DNA from: Clytia hemisphaerica
Lineage: Eukaryota > Cnidaria > Hydrozoa > Leptothecata > Clytiidae
Direction of reading: 5' to 3'
Assembly: GCA_902728285.1 (NCBI GenBank)
Contig: CACVBU010000391.1
Location: 248,001 to 312,000 of the forward strand
Length of the DNA stretch: 64,000 nucleotides
Shown here: in pieces, positions 48,936-62,308 of the stretch
Layout: every line of letters begins with the position of its first letter
Numbering within the stretch: the first letter of the stretch is position 1
Program-made: the position numbers and the translations under genes
Notes under the pieces: model-generated
Databases searched by the model: none
What the model saw: the letters and a program-made list of their open reading frames with translations, nothing else
What the model was told of the DNA's origin: nothing

Positions 48936-49539
48936 GTATCTTTTTTATTGCAACGAGCTCGCTGTTTTTTTCTATTTGCGGCCAGGTGAGATATATTTTT
49001 TCCAAAAAAAAGTTCACCCGGCCGATTTCCGGAAACAAGACTACTTTTTTTTTTGGCCCCAGTGCGCGATCACCAAAATTGAAAATAAGAAAAAAAAGAC
49101 TCTACTGTACATTACGATCAAAACATTCCAGACACGGAGAAAAAAAGAAGACCCTACAATCAAAACATTCAAAGGCATTCAACTTTGACAGCTCCAATGC
49201 AAAGATGTTGGGAACCAGGCATTAGTACCGATCGCTTCAAAAGGTTTTTATTCTAAGAAGATTGTCTCAAAAGAAAAAGAAAAAAGAACAAGAAGAACAT
49301 GTTAAAGGTTGTCTAAACGTTGGTTGAAAAAAGTTAAACGTAAGTGAAAAATTTTAATAAAAAAATTTTAATTGCCAACTGGTCAGGGGTCTCTATACAG
49401 ATCAAGAGATTCAGGAGACATTTTGCATTACGCACGGGACGGTATTTGGAAATTTTCTTCAAAATTGTCTCTTCCACATTTTATTGCCAGCTACTTGAGG
49501 ACTGGGTGTTAATTTTTGCTTCTTTTCAGGTATAAATGA

Positions 49540-50500
49540 ATATGTCTAAGGCCCCCAATTTTCTGCGCCAAATTTATGGCTTTTGGGACATGCCATAAGT
49601 TACACAAATCGGAGGTCCTGACCTTTAATTTGACCTTTGTTTGTTTGTTCGTTCGTTTGTCCGTTTGTCCATCTGTCCGTCTGTTACCAGCTTTTCTCAG
49701 GATTGGAAAATTTGTTGCAAAAAGTGCCTAAAAATGGTTGTTTTTTTTACTTAAGTGTGAAATTCCTTTTTTACTTTTTCCTGATTTTCTACACAGTGAT
49801 GTGAAATTGTAATCCTTAAAATGCAATTGACTTCAAGATTAAAAAAAAAAGTTTTAGCCAAATTTGGGCCAAATTTTGGATTTGTTGAAGTTGCTTCATT
49901 AGATTTTATCTTTAAAGAGCTAGAGTTATCTTTACAAGAAAGTATTTTTTTTGTTTGTGTCCAAAACTTAGCATGGCTCCTTACCTCTAAAACATTGAAA
50001 AACCAGTGTGAAACAACATAGTTTCTAGAGGGGTCAAGACCCCCCTTAGGTAAAAGAACCCCCCCTTAAGTGATAACCCCCCTTAGGAAATTCATTTAAA
50101 ATTTCACACCCCCCCCCCTTAGAAAATCAGTATAAATGAAACGATTGTACAAGAGTCATAATTCAAGAAAGATCCCCCTTATTTAAGAGACCCCCCTTAG
50201 GTAAGAAGACCCCCTTAACTGGCAACCCCCCCTTAGGAAAGTCATACTTTTAACACCCCCTTTGGAAAGTCATACTTTTAGCACCCCCCCTTGCTTTTGG
50301 TTCATCAAAACCCAAGACCCCCCTCTAAAATGAAGGGGGGGGGGTAGAAACTGAACTAGCTTCATCATGTTTTTCAAGCTTACGTATCTCTATTCTATGC
50401 TGTTACCTTTTCTTTTCTGTTCGAACATTTTCATCTTCATTCAGCATGTTTCCGACTATCTATCCCAGGTAGGTCCATTCAGCATGTTGCTTGTTAAATT
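49540..50500 (+). repeat. Interspersed AT-rich repeat, third locus of the 16.8-20.1 kb family
   Basis: A TTTGTTTGTTCGTTCGTTTG run with variant TGTCCG units (49635-49690) is followed by CCAGCTTTTCTCAGGATTGG, CTGATTTTCTACACAGTGAT and GCCAAATTTGGGCCAAA. It ends with CAGGTAGGTCCATTCAGCAT at about 50467. The same order is seen at 19166-19690 and the same end at about 18090, 18150 and 22738. A block of C-rich AGACCCCCCTTAG units (50035-50345) interrupts it. It ends about 140 bases before the ACSF3 start codon. Confidence 0.75.
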
Positions 50501-50640
50501 TTGCTTTCCATAGTGTTCGATTGTCACCTTAGACACATAGGTACCTTAAAAAGCTTTAAACTGTCAAATCCGACAAATTTAATCCCGTTGATGATTTATT
50601 TTCATTTACCATGTTTAAAAACTTTTCAATATAGAATATA

Positions 50641-53262
50641 ATGTATCAATCAATGAAAAAGTTAGTACCTCCATTTCTAAATGCACTGCATTATAAAGAG
50701 AAAACAGCGATTGTAGATATTTTTGGGAAACACTCGTACAATGGCTTGTTACAGCAAAGTAAAATCCTGGCCAAGAAGATGATAAGTGTTGCTCAAAAGG
50801 ATTCTGGACTGAATCCTTTGGCACTACATAATCAAACTATAGCTTTTCTTTGTTCAAACGATCATACCTATGTTAATACACAATGGGCAATTTGGATGAC
50901 TGGAGGAACTGCTGTTCCACTTTCAAGATACCATCCTCCTAATGAATTACAATATATCATTAAAGATTGTTCTCCTAGTATAATTGTTGGCACTGAGCAA
51001 TATAGTGATATCTTATCAGACATCACTAAGAAATTAGATACTGATCTTCTCATTTTTGAGTCACTATTAAAAGATACCACTCAAATAAAACATCAGAACA
51101 CTGGAAAGAATTTATTTAAAGAAGCTGTTATAAATGACAAGAATTTGGAGACAACCTGGGATAATATTGACTGGAGCAACACAAATGCTCACATAGTTTA
51201 TACTAGTGGTACAACAGGACACCCTAAAGGAGTAGTCACCACCTTTAAAAATTTGTTATCACAAGTAAATGATATTAATACATCTTGGGAGGTATCCGCC
51301 ACAGATGGTTATCTTCATGTTTTACCGTTACATCATGTTCATGGGATAGTGAACAATTTGATATGTCCACTCTATGCAGGTGCCTGTGTAACAATGTTGG
51401 ATGGATTCGATGCTAAAAAGGTTAGCTTCAACTATATAGATTTTATTATGTTTAATCTGGTTTAATCATTAGTTTTCTTCTCTTTATCTAAGCATCACTT
51501 CCATTTGTTTTTATATCGATATTCACACTTTTAAGTTGATTCGATAACTTACTCCCGCTTCATCTAATAGTTGTAGAAAAATCATTTATAGTATTAATTC
51601 TCTGGGTTTCAGGTTTGGTCTAATCTTTTAGAGAATGAAAATGTTAACGTGTTTCATGCAGTCCCGACCATCTACTCTAAACTCATTGACTATCATCAAA
51701 ATGAACTGAAAGAACAATCTAACAACATAGTTAAAACTCTTACAAGCAAATTAAGGTATTCTAATTAAGTTTTAATTTTAAGGTTCAATCTACATGCTTG
51801 AATGTAGAAAATGTTTTAAAGTTTTAAAGTGAATCTGCCTGACTGAAACTCTCCGAACTATTTATTTACATGTCTGTTTCAGTTATCTTTACGTTAATCT
51901 ATTAATTCTGGGGAGTTAGTAGATCTGTCTACAAAATTTTGAAAATTCTTCAGGCTTATGGTGTCTGGGTCAGCTGCTCTCCCTGTTCCAGTATTAAAGA
52001 AATGGCAGGAAATATCAGGGCATCTGCTACTTGAAAGATATGGCATGACTGAAATTGGAATGGCTCTTACAAACTCACTCAACGGGAAAAGAATCGAAGG
52101 TATGATATTTATTTCTGCTAATAAGTAAATATATTTATAAGTGCTCAAATCTCTCTTGGGGAGTTAATTGACACAAAAACCGGCAATATGAATGAGAGTT
52201 CAGCCCTGGCAATAAGACACTTTTAATGTCATGCCCAGATTTCCACAGCTCTGTAAACTATTTACATGCTAATTTTCATGCATTTACGCAAGTGAAAAAG
52301 CCCATTCACGCATTCACCCAAACTGCTGGGTGCCCCATATACCTATTCACATTCTAATGTTGGTGACCTGATTACCAGGTCATCATGTTAATTTCTTATT
52401 TGCTAATTGCAGTAGTAACTGTCATGGTTTATCATCCCTGTAAGTCAATATCCATTTTCTCAATAGGGTCTGTTGGAAAACCATTTCCTTCAGTCAAATT
52501 TCGTATTGTCTCTGAAGATGGCAGAATAGTGTTGTGTGAGGGAGACAGTGAAAATATTATACAGCATCAAGAAGGAGTTGGTGCATTAGAAATCAAAGGA
52601 GAATCAGTTTTCAAGGGATACTTAAATCTTGACAATGTTACTAAAGAATCGTTTAATGACGAAGGATGGTTTTTGACAGGTGTCTTTTCATGTCTTATTT
52701 TCCCTTATTTTTTGCTTTTCTTTGGAATTACTAATTATGGTTTTTTATTGTAGACAACCTTTTGATTTATACTGTAAAAGCTTTGTTTTGATTTTTTTTG
52801 TCTGTCCTTTCTAGAAATTAAATTCAACAAGGTTTATTCCTGGTTCTACTGTGTGACGCTATATAAAATATAAACATCTTTTTCTAAAAAGGTGACACAG
52901 CAATGTATGATCAAGAAGAAGATGTTATCAGAATATTAGGCAGGACGTCTGTTGACATTATAAAAAGTGGTGGTTACAAACTTTCAGCATTGGAAATTGA
53001 AAAATATTTACTAGTCATTCCTGGTGTTAAAGAAGTTGCTGTAGTAGGACTCCCTGATGAAGTATATGGTGAATCTGTATGCGCTATTATGGTACCAGAA
53101 AAAGACTTTGATATTGATTTAACATACATTCGAGAAAGTTGTCAAGATAAAATGGCAAAATATAAAATTCCTAGCAAATTGAAAGTTGTAGATGAAATAC
53201 CAAAAAATGCAATGGGCAAAATTAATAAGAAGGAATTGAAAGCTACGCTTTTTAAAGAATAA
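50641..53262 (+). CDS. ACSF3: ACSF3, mitochondrial malonyl-CoA/acyl-CoA synthetase
   Basis: ANL-superfamily enzyme that joins malonate (and methylmalonate) to CoA with ATP, feeding mitochondrial fatty acid synthesis. Exons in phase: 50641-51420, 51613-51755, 51954-52099, 52467-52679, 52892-53262; 550 residues (human about 576). Motifs: phosphate loop [11 protein letters not shown] (residues 187-197), [41 protein letters not shown], then [14 protein letters not shown] and the C-terminal catalytic-lysine region [13 protein letters not shown]. These match ACSF3 rather than other acyl-CoA synthetases. The first Met used starts [12 protein letters not shown], leaving little room for a mitochondrial presequence. 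An upstream exon is possible, since a TATAG just before the start could be an acceptor. CFAP70 follows 0.8 kb downstream on the same strand. Confidence 0.95.
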
Positions 53263-53673
53263 TCGATTTTAAAAAGATATTTTTAGTATCTGTTACCCCT
53301 TTTGTATTTTTTCATAAATTTTTATAGACATTAATTGTTATACAAATTTATTAAAACATTTTTATTGTAAATTTTGTCAATTCTAAAAATGAGAAGAACA
53401 AATTCTTATTTGTCTTTTTCAGATTTGAATTAACCTTGCTCTCGAAATAGTTTTTTTTCAACTAAATCATTAAAGTCAGTTTTGTGAAAATTGTTGATTT
53501 ATAATTTCAAAATCAATGGGCTGCTATATAGGCAGTTTCATAAATTATTTTGAGTGCAATGACTGCCTCTTTTTGAAACTATTACCAAGCTGATTGTATG
53601 TCTGTCTTCAAATGTTACTGTAACTAAACTTTTTATTATTATTAACTCCTCTGGGATTTAATTATCATGGCAA

Positions 53674-53679
53674 AATAAA
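53674..53679 (+). promoter_or_regulatory. Probable ACSF3 polyadenylation signal AATAAA
   Basis: AATAAA lies about 410 bases after the ACSF3 stop and 410 before the CFAP70 start. It is the last strong signal before the next gene. Confidence 0.45.
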
Positions 53680-53923
53680 ACTTTACTACTATTGAATGAA
53701 TTATCTATCATTCTACAAAAGATGAAACGTTAAAGTTTTTCAAAATTTAGACTGAGGGGGATCAACATTTTTCTCGGACTTGTCAACATTTTTCTCTGAC
53801 TTAATGGGATTATAAATCAATTTCTGACCCTGCAAAATTATTTTCACATTATTTATGGATGACTGATCAGGCCCACGAGCAGCAATATATTGAAGCTTTA
53901 ATTTTAAGAATAATAGTGCCTTT

Positions 53924-54013
53924 AGTATGAATGTTAACAATATCTTTTTAAATAATTGTCACTGATTTCTTGATAGCCTTAAGTATGAATGTTAACAATA
54001 TCTTTTTAAATAA
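53924..54013. repeat. Local duplication of a 35-base segment, 55 apart
   Basis: AGTATGAATGTTAACAATAT plus CTTTTTAAATAAT occurs at about 53924 and again at about 53980, just before the CFAP70 start. The second copy is followed by TTTCAGGAGAATAAAAAG, a plausible splice acceptor of a 5' UTR exon. Confidence 0.85.
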
Positions 54014-54085
54014 TTTCTTGATTTCTTGATTTCAGGAGAATAAAAAGAAATACCAATACATAAAGAACAATATTGGTAAGGAAAA

Positions 54086-57000
54086 ATGGAGGAAGAGGTG
54101 AAAAAAGCTGAGGTCAAAAAAAGTGAAGTTAAGATTCTCGTTTCAAAATGCAAAGGATTGGTAAGAAAATGAGTTAACTTCTTTCTTCTCTGCTTCTCTC
54201 AGAGTTTCTGAAAGATAAAGTGTACACGTTGATTGTGATTCTAAGCAAACTGTGAACAACTGAACCAAATTTAATTATATGTGATAACTCAAAATTCATT
54301 CTTCCTTATTCCAATCCAGACAAAAATTAGATTTGATAAGATTAATTTTTCTCTGACTCCTAATTCAAACTTATTTTATATATAACTCTCAATTCTTAAT
54401 TTATACTTTACTTGTGTGTAGGGCATTAAATAGGGCTATTACCCCATTCCTTTGCCTTATAAACCCAAATTCCTCTAAAACATAAAATTTAAAAAGCTAT
54501 ATTTTATACTACACTAAGAACATCTTTCAGGCATATTTCTAAAACATAAGTCATTTAAATTTGACATTAATATAGCTTAAATGCCTGGAAAATAATTATT
54601 TTGTTTATCACATTTTAGAATCAAAGTAAACCAAGTCCACAGTTCTTTGTGACCACCAAAGCTGAATTTGGTCAAACCTTTCTTGGTGAATCTGGTAAAG
54701 TTGAGTTGAATCATGAAACTGGTTATTTCAACTTTGAATTTACAAGTAGTCTGATGTTGACCGGTTCTGATCCTATGGTTTTGGATGAAATTGCGCAAAC
54801 ACCGGTCGTGGGTTAGTGTTTGCAGTTATTTTTGTTAATTTGATGTCCCAGCCAGGTCTTTTTAAAAATTTTGTGCATTTTTACCATCATTTTGCTAAAG
54901 TTTTAGAAAAATTTCACATTTCATTTAATCTGTAAAGTCCAACTTTTAACATGGAAGTCTCAATAAAAATTTGCTTGTACAGTGGAGTCTCTGTTACTCC
55001 AACTACAACAGGAAACTCAAATTTGCTCAAGTTATGGAAATTTTAAGTAATGGGGAAAGATTTTTTGGCATTGTTAACTGAAGGGACCAGCATGCAACAA
55101 GAGCTCGTTCGAGTTAAGGAGTCATTCCAGTTGTACTGTATTTAAGCTTTATCTATTTTTAGTTACTTTCAATGAAATTTTGCCAAAAGACAAGAAAGCC
55201 AAGGAGGAAAAAACTAACACTGTTGGAAAATGTTGCATCGATTTACTTCCCTTGCTCAAAGGTATTTTTCATGATAGATAAACAAATCACCTCCCTCGAC
55301 TTTTTTTGCAGCAGCATTAAATTGTTTACCGTTTGTTTTTTTATTGTTAATTGTGTTTTATTGGTTTCCGAAAAAAAATAAAAATAAAAACTGACAGATA
55401 ATTTATTTAGGCAATAAAACTGTTGATTACTTAAGCTATGGAATAATTAATTTTACATTTCTTTTATTCTTTTAGGGGAAACAAATTTTTCCGTCAATTT
55501 ACCAATACATGCTATCAACCAAGATTCACAAGCTTCGGAGCAAGCACTGGTATTTAGCGAATGTCTATTCTTATCTACCCAAAATGAAGAGATTTTTACT
55601 GCAAAGGCATAATAATTTTGAAAAAATGCAGTTACTGTTATTCATTGAAATATTTTCAAGCTTTCAATACTATTATTCAAGGAATCACCAATTTAAAATT
55701 ATTATTTTTGAACTCTGAACTTTCTGACTAGGTTTTAAATCATGTCAAAACAACTCAAAATTATATCTTATATTAAACTCATTAAATTAGTTATTCTTAA
55801 ATTCACTTTCAATTGCTTTTATTTTTAGCCTGTCGTACACGTCAATGTCTCAATGGAAAAGCCATTATTAACTGAAGAGCAACTAGAAAACTGGTGAGAA
55901 ACTAATTCATAAGTTTTTGATTTTGGAGAACAAACATAGTGCGGAAAGGGGTCTGATCCCCCCCCTTCTTAAATAATCACCCCCTTGTTGGCATCCCCCC
56001 AACCTTTAAAAATACCTATCCCCCAAGGATTTCGGGCTAAATTTTTTATGGTAAAAAGGGAAGGGAAACAGTAAAGAAAAATTAAGTCTGGCAAATATAT
56101 ACCACTTTTTAGTGAAAATAAAGAACTTCCTTTCATGCAGACCAAATTTCATAACAGTGCTGGAAAATAATCTACAATATATGTAAGCCCCCTCCCTTCT
56201 TAAACGATCCCCCCTCCTTGCTATCCCCCTCCTTGCTATCCCCCCCTCCTTGCTACCCCCCCCCCTTTTTAGTGAAAATTTCTGATCCCCCTTCTTCACT
56301 TTTTTGGAAGGTGTCATCCCCCCCTTATTTAAGGTTCGAACTATGACAAAAAAACATACCTTTAAATAATAATCAGATAACTTATTAAATTACCTTTATG
56401 GATGAGCAACGAAAAACTTGATAAAGACTTGTAAAATCAAAATATCCTTAAAATAAGGGATGACCTGGAGTTTTTATAAGGTACTTCATTAATTGGTCAT
56501 ATGAATTAATGGAGATAACGCGTTCTTTAGAAAAAGTAAAAAAAATTGTTTTTATTACATGTTATGTTAACAACCAACCAAATCAAATAAGAGCTTGTAA
56601 AAACTCGAGCTTTTCCCTAAAAATAAAATGTTTTTATGTTTTGATTTTTTGATCCACACAATCTTTTGCTTTTTATGTTTAATTCGAATTACCTTGATTG
56701 ACTTTTCTGATACTTTTCATATTTTTTCTAGCAATCTGTTGACATTGTGTGTCGAAAATCTGTTCTCGCCACCTGAAAGCTGGACACCAAACGGACAATT
56801 TTCATACGCAGCTTGTCTTCAAATGCCAGTCAGCAATGAAGTAATTCCTTTTTTGATCTACCTCTGAGGTCCTTTCAATCCTTTGGATCCCTTAAATTAA
56901 ACCTGTGTTCTTCCTTCTATTTCCATGCTATATTTATTATTAGGTAGATCCAATATGCATCGGTGCTTGTTTTTAGTGATCCCATATTATTTACATTGTG

Positions 57001-60000
57001 CTGAAAGAAAGGGAGATTTATATAAACCAAAAAGAAAGAATGTTTTCAACAACTAGATATATTTTGCCTGTTGATTTTATTCTTTCTAAAAATCAAATCT
57101 GTTCATTGAATTGAAACTTTCTTGCTTCATTTTCTATAGAAAGAGACACCGGTCATGATGCCAAGTGGTACCTTCAGAAATCCTGGTGAAAAGGTATAGA
57201 CAATCCCCCTTTTCCATATCTGATGATCAAATAATCGAATGATGATGATAAATATGTTCATTCAAATGAAATCTATGTAACCAAACGGATTAATCACCTG
57301 ACCATATGATCATTTATGTATCGTGCATCATTATCTATCAATTCAATGTGTAGAGTTTAAAGCGTAATGTAAATAGTTGTATAGAATCTCAATACGACGA
57401 GCTCAAACACATGAAGTCATTTTGGCTTAATAAAGGCAAACCCAACCCCTTCTCAAACAACTTTCAATGCAAGGACAGATAAGTGTATTATTCAATAATA
57501 ATAATAATTTCAAGTTGATTATTTTTGGCGTTTCTTTTCAAAGGAAATTTCCGATCAACGCAAATGGTCTTGTGTACCAATGGCTTCTGGCTCTTCCCTG
57601 TATATTCCGAACACGTAAGTAAAGCTAAAGAAGTCGTCTTTATAAGATTGGGAGAGGAGTGGGATGGTTGCATACTGTCTGACCAGTATTGTACTCGTTA
57701 CTCCGGCTCTTGAAAAGCTTAAAGATTTTTTTTATCATAACATTTCCTGAAATTCTTACATCTTCTGCAATATGGTTGTGATCTCTTTGGTTTCTGGGAA
57801 AAGTTATTTATCATCGGGGGAAAAAATGTCGGGGAAAAGTGACGAAAATTTTGAGGGGTGACGAAATTTTCCCCCGACGAATTTTTTCCCCGATATTTTA
57901 TCACCCGACCAAAACTTTTCCCCGATATTTTATCACCCGACCAAAACTTTTACCCGATTTTTTTATCCCGACCAAAACTTTTACCCGATTTCTTTTTTCC
58001 CGCCCAAAACTTTTACCCGGTCTTTTAATCCCCGACCAATATTTTTTTATTTCAACAGAAAAAAAGATTTCTATCGTAGTTTTCCATTGTAAACGTCCAG
58101 GGATGTTTCTTAACAGAACAAATAAAATGACTTTGCCTAATAAACACTACATGCTAAGTTAAAACTACAATGGTTTGATAAAAAATAACAATAGTAACTA
58201 AACATAATGTTGCTCGTCGGTCAAGTCTTTAAAGAATTTCCCCGCCCAAAATTTTGGTCGGGGGAAAGTGACGAAAATGCCTCTAGGTGACGAAATTTTT
58301 CCCCGACGAAAAAAAACCCCGGCTAAATAAACTCCGACATTTTTTTCCCCGATAAGGTATAGTGCCATCATGGAAATCACTATATCAAGAACCGGTTTAT
58401 AGATCCCGACATTCGAATCACCATTGTAACTCTTCTAGTGACTGCTATCCAAGCCATATGGAAACTCGCTTGGAAAAAATGAGCTTTCACTTTTGGGTTC
58501 AATTATTCCAGTAAGTTTTGGGCATTATGAGAAATTCATATTCACCGTTCGGGTTAATTTTCATTTTGATGTCTTTTCGTATTTTAGGAAGATACCTCAT
58601 CATGTTATTGAAGAGGAGAACGGAGATTTGCGTAAAAAAGAGGTGAGATGAAGGAGTATACATAGAGACTGATTGGCTATTTTAAATCTCCACTTAGTTC
58701 CTTTCTCTTTGCTGGTGTCCCGGAAATTGCCTCTACAAATTTGGTCGGAATTTCACGAAGTACTGCTACTGGGAAAGGAATTTTGGATGTTTCTTTCGAA
58801 ACAATTACTTTTGTTGTAAAGCCTTTCAATATCTTTAAAACTATTTTAACATTTCCGTGTTCTCTTGTACGTTTCAGGATATAGAATTTCGCGAGTTAGT
58901 AGAATCTCAGAAACCAAGAATCACATGGAATGCAGAACGAAGGTGTTTCTTTAACCGTCAAGCTAGCTTCAGGTAAAAATTCTATTATCCCAAAATAGAT
59001 TTTCTTTGTCTTGCTCATTTTTCTACTTCTTTGCTTTTTCTACTAAACATTTTACCACAAATGTTAATTTCCTTCTGTTTTAGCTTCCAACAACAGATAG
59101 CTCAATTCAGACGTTGGCCTATCGAAGTTGTTCGTATTGCAAATAACGCGCCATCTCATCAAAAAGCAAAACACAAAGACGACGATAACAACACAAGTTT
59201 CCATGGTGTCGCGTATGTGGATTTGGCTCCGCTCTTATATCCTGGGGTCAATAAAATATCCGGCGCTTTTCTTATCCAACCATTCAGTGAAACAGAAATG
59301 ACGGAAAAGTTTGAGAAAAATACCATTTTGACTGAAGAGAATCTGAAAACTATGATGGACGCCACACGCAGTCACAGTTCACTTGGTCATGCCAAAGGTG
59401 CGGGCGGCGGTGGCGGTCACGGTAAACCGAAAGTAGATGCTAAAGTGAAGGTACATATCTCATTTTTGATTTCAATTTTTAGACCTGATTTCCTCTACTG
59501 CAATTTTAGGGTGCGAGCGAAAAGAATACGTATTTCGCAAAAAAGGTCTTCCAGGTTAGGCTAAGTTCCTTAATTTCCGAGATTAAGGAAGAAAACAATC
59601 TATTTTCATTAAAAATTATTCGTGTTTTTATAACAACGGATTTCCCGGTATTCTAATATAGCCTTATCGAAAGACCATCATACTTTTTTAGCAATCAACG
59701 GTGAATATGGGCAGCAAGATCGAAGGAGATGAAACTTCCACCACTGTTGTATCAGAAGCCCACGTAAGTGATTCTTTAACCCTAAAGCTGGGTTTCCACA
59801 CTTTTATATTTAGAATTCTGGTCGCAGCGCACTGCCCGATAGGTGAATGGAAACGAGCCTTAACTCGTGAGCCAATTTTCCTTCTTCTTGAGATTTCAAG
59901 GATTGAAAGGTTTCTTTAATGTTACTGTACTTAATTATCTAAAGCTATTGCCGTTACTTGCCGAATCCACAGATTTCATATTCTTTTACACACTAGATAA

Positions 60001-62215
60001 GTTAATTGCTCACAGATTTCCCGTGTTTTGTTTTAAAGTCGACTAGTTCAAAACATTGGAATGGTACTGTTGACGGCCATAGTTAAAAACAAGATGGCTC
60101 TAAATCTTGGCACGCTTCCTATATACGGATAGCCCGATCCAGTCAAGTAATTAAAGATCAGTGGCCGAATTCAATACATCGATGAAGGAAATACCAGTCT
60201 CTACATACAGTCCATTCGTTTCAAGTGAACACTCCTTTTTCTACGTAGTGGAAGTCACTCTGAAGGGAGTTATAATCAGCCTGGCATGGTTTTCACAAAG
60301 TAGCAAAAAAGAGTGCACACTTAAAGCGAATAGGCTTGGATCGGTTATGTTAATAAACTTTCGAATTCGTACATTGTGGTACAGATTGCATAGGATTTAA
60401 ACTCTCTTAATCTACTTTCTAGGAATATATTGAAGCAAGAAGTTATGTTGTGATCGAAGTAGAGTTGGAAAAACCTTTGGTCCGCAAGAAGGAGATTGAA
60501 GAAATCAAAGAAAGGTTTGTATGTTTTGTGGAGATTCAATATGTTATATTTTGGATTGATGAAATACCAGGCCATACTCACTAGAAAATCTACAAAACAA
60601 GTAGATGTGTAAATTTTCTTAATTCTACGGACGTCTGTAGAATTACGGCACTCTTTAATATCGACATATAATGTAGAATATAGAATTCAACTAATTTTGT
60701 AGATATTCTAGAACGATTTCACTTTGTGCGTGCTCGAGACTCGAGCTCCAAACCCCTGACCCAAGGACTTTTGTAGTGACGAGTCTAACTGACGAGTTAG
60801 GCTAACTGTCTAGATCGTTATTTATCCGGTATTACATCGAAAATACATCTATCCGCAGACACGTGTTTCGTCCTTCTCAGGACTCGGGTAAGCGAGCATA
60901 GACTACTGTTGTCACAAGGGTGCTAAAAATACTAAGTGGTGAGCTTCGCATAATCGCTTGTCATGAGCGGAGAAGTAAAGCTTGCTCCTCAACAGAGTCT
61001 TTAGAGTGCTCAAAGAACCGAAGTTCTGAGCGTAATACATAACATCATTGATGAAACATGGTAAAATGTCGACATTGATTTGTTATTTTCCTAGTTTTTT
61101 TCCCCTATCTTGGCCTAACGTTTTAAGCACTCTTTTTGCTTAATTAAAAACCAACTAAGCGTAACAGCGATAACACTTAGCCTAAAAAATTCGAAAAAAG
61201 TACGAACATAATATTGTTAGTTGAGCCGAAATAATACTCCTTGTTGTAACTATGATTTAGTCCAAAACATGTCTGAAAAAATTAAGTAATAGTAGCTGCA
61301 TTTTCTTCACCGTTCAATATAACTATAATTTATTTTCTTGTTTTACAGGATTTCATCAATAATACCTCCTCGGCCAGCTTACCAGAAGAAACAAGGTGGT
61401 AGTGAAAAGGTAAGGACGGCATACATTTTATTGCAACCCAAATGTTATTGAAGCATTTTCCCAATTTTAACACTCATTCATAGCTCTTCTAAAAATTTCT
61501 GAGCATAATCATAACAATAGTATAGCATTATGTTTTTGGGGTCGGAGTTTACCTTCTATGAATTTCCATACAAGTTCTGTCAATCGGATTGGTCTGTTGT
61601 TTATGCAAAAGATCGTGAGAATTTCCCGTGATAAATTAGCTTTTTGCATGGATGATTTCTCTTTCATCAGAGTCAAAATTTAAGTAATTATCCAAGAAGG
61701 ATAGGAATGTATTAGATCTTTTAACTTCCATGCAAGGAATCAACTTCACATTTCCTAGTGTCTTATAATAATAATAAAGTTAATTGAGTTGATTCTAGTA
61801 AGATTTCTTAAAATGACTTTCTATCATATTTTAGGCCATTAGTGACTTTGAAGAGCAAATAGGGAAATCGGCAAATGTTATTCTTGAGGAATTCAGGTAG
61901 CAATTGATTGTATTATTTGTGATTCAACTGAAAACATCTAGGCCTGTCTAGGCACATCTTTTACTTTGAACAATACTGCACGACTATGGCTCGATGGCTC
62001 AAACCACGGCCTCGACACATAACGTCTTCTAATTGTTAAGTAAAACGGAACTTTGTAGTAAAAAATATTAGTACCTATTAACCGCCCCCATTTGGAGCGC
62101 CAGAATGACCGGACATAATGCTCGCGCGCTTTGTTGACCAAGCTCCCTCACTTTCTTTCAGAAAATCGTTTTCGGGAATCAAACTTTCAGAGACTTTGAA
62201 TGATGCGGAAGAAAG
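54086..62215 (+). CDS. CFAP70: CFAP70 (cilia- and flagella-associated protein 70), N-terminal half; continues past the window
   Basis: Axonemal protein linked to outer dynein arms and ciliary beating; the family has an N-terminal beta-rich part and C-terminal TPRs. Eighteen exons in phase: 54086-54160, 54619-54811, 55163-55261, 55476-55549, 55829-55893, 56732-56840, 57140-57193, 57544-57614, 58439-58510, 58588-58642, 58878-58972, 59084-59450, 59510-59554, 59692-59763, 60423-60514, 61349-61409, 61835-61896, 62162-62215. They total 571 codons plus 2 bases. Landmarks shared with human CFAP70: [62 protein letters not shown] and [21 protein letters not shown] glycine-rich [11 protein letters not shown] linker lies in the 367-base exon. 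The start at 54086 opens with an [15 protein letters not shown] tail. The TPR exons are not in the window. The exon at 58439 is the least conserved. Confidence 0.93.
54978..55140. mobile_element. pogo/Tigger-type MITE in a CFAP70 intron
   Basis: It begins TACAGTGGAGTCTCTGTTAC and ends GTCATTCCAGTTGTACTGTA, so it has TACAGT…ACTGTA inverted ends including TA, as in pogo-type elements that duplicate TA. A second inner inverted match (AACTCAAATTTGCTCAAGTT versus CTCGTTCGAGTTAAGG) supports paired ends. 163 bp; the next exon starts 23 bases later. Confidence 0.7.
55938..56340 (-). repeat. G-tract interspersed repeat, copy 2 (CFAP70 intron)
   Basis: Reverse-oriented relative of 630-1035. The core (about 56020-56185, including CCACTTTTTAGTGAAAATAA and CCTTTCATGCAGACCAAATT) matches almost base for base, while the flanking C-tract units (CCCCCTCCTTGCTAT) differ in number. 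It shows that the C/G units expand and contract between copies. Confidence 0.85.
57811..58359. mobile_element. Foldback element with TCGGGGAAAA / TTTTCCCCGA ends (CFAP70 intron)
   Basis: The left end ATCGGGGGAAAAAATGTCGG with AGTGACGAAAATTTTGAGGG is mirrored at the right by GACGAAATTTTTCCCCGACG and GACATTTTTTTCCCCGATAA. Inside, CCGACCAAAACTTTTCCCCG-type units repeat five times, grading in divergence. About 549 bp. It lies between exons 57544-57614 and 58439-58510 and ends 79 bases before the latter. Confidence 0.85.
60720..60925 (-). repeat. Possible SINE-like repeat in a CFAP70 intron
   Basis: The minus strand carries TAGCCTAACTCGTCAGTTAG and, about 50 bases on, GGTTTGGAGCTCGAGTC, loosely like A and B boxes at tRNA spacing. 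It is GC-richer than the rest of the intron and contains ACACGTGTTTCGTCCTTCTC on the plus strand. Only one copy is present here, so the call is weak. Confidence 0.3.
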
Positions 62216-62308
62216 GTATAGTTGATACTCTACTAACTGACACACGTGGTTTAACCTCCATTGTTCTTAGCAATAAAAGCGTTTAAGCCCGATTTCCAAT
62301 GTAATTTA

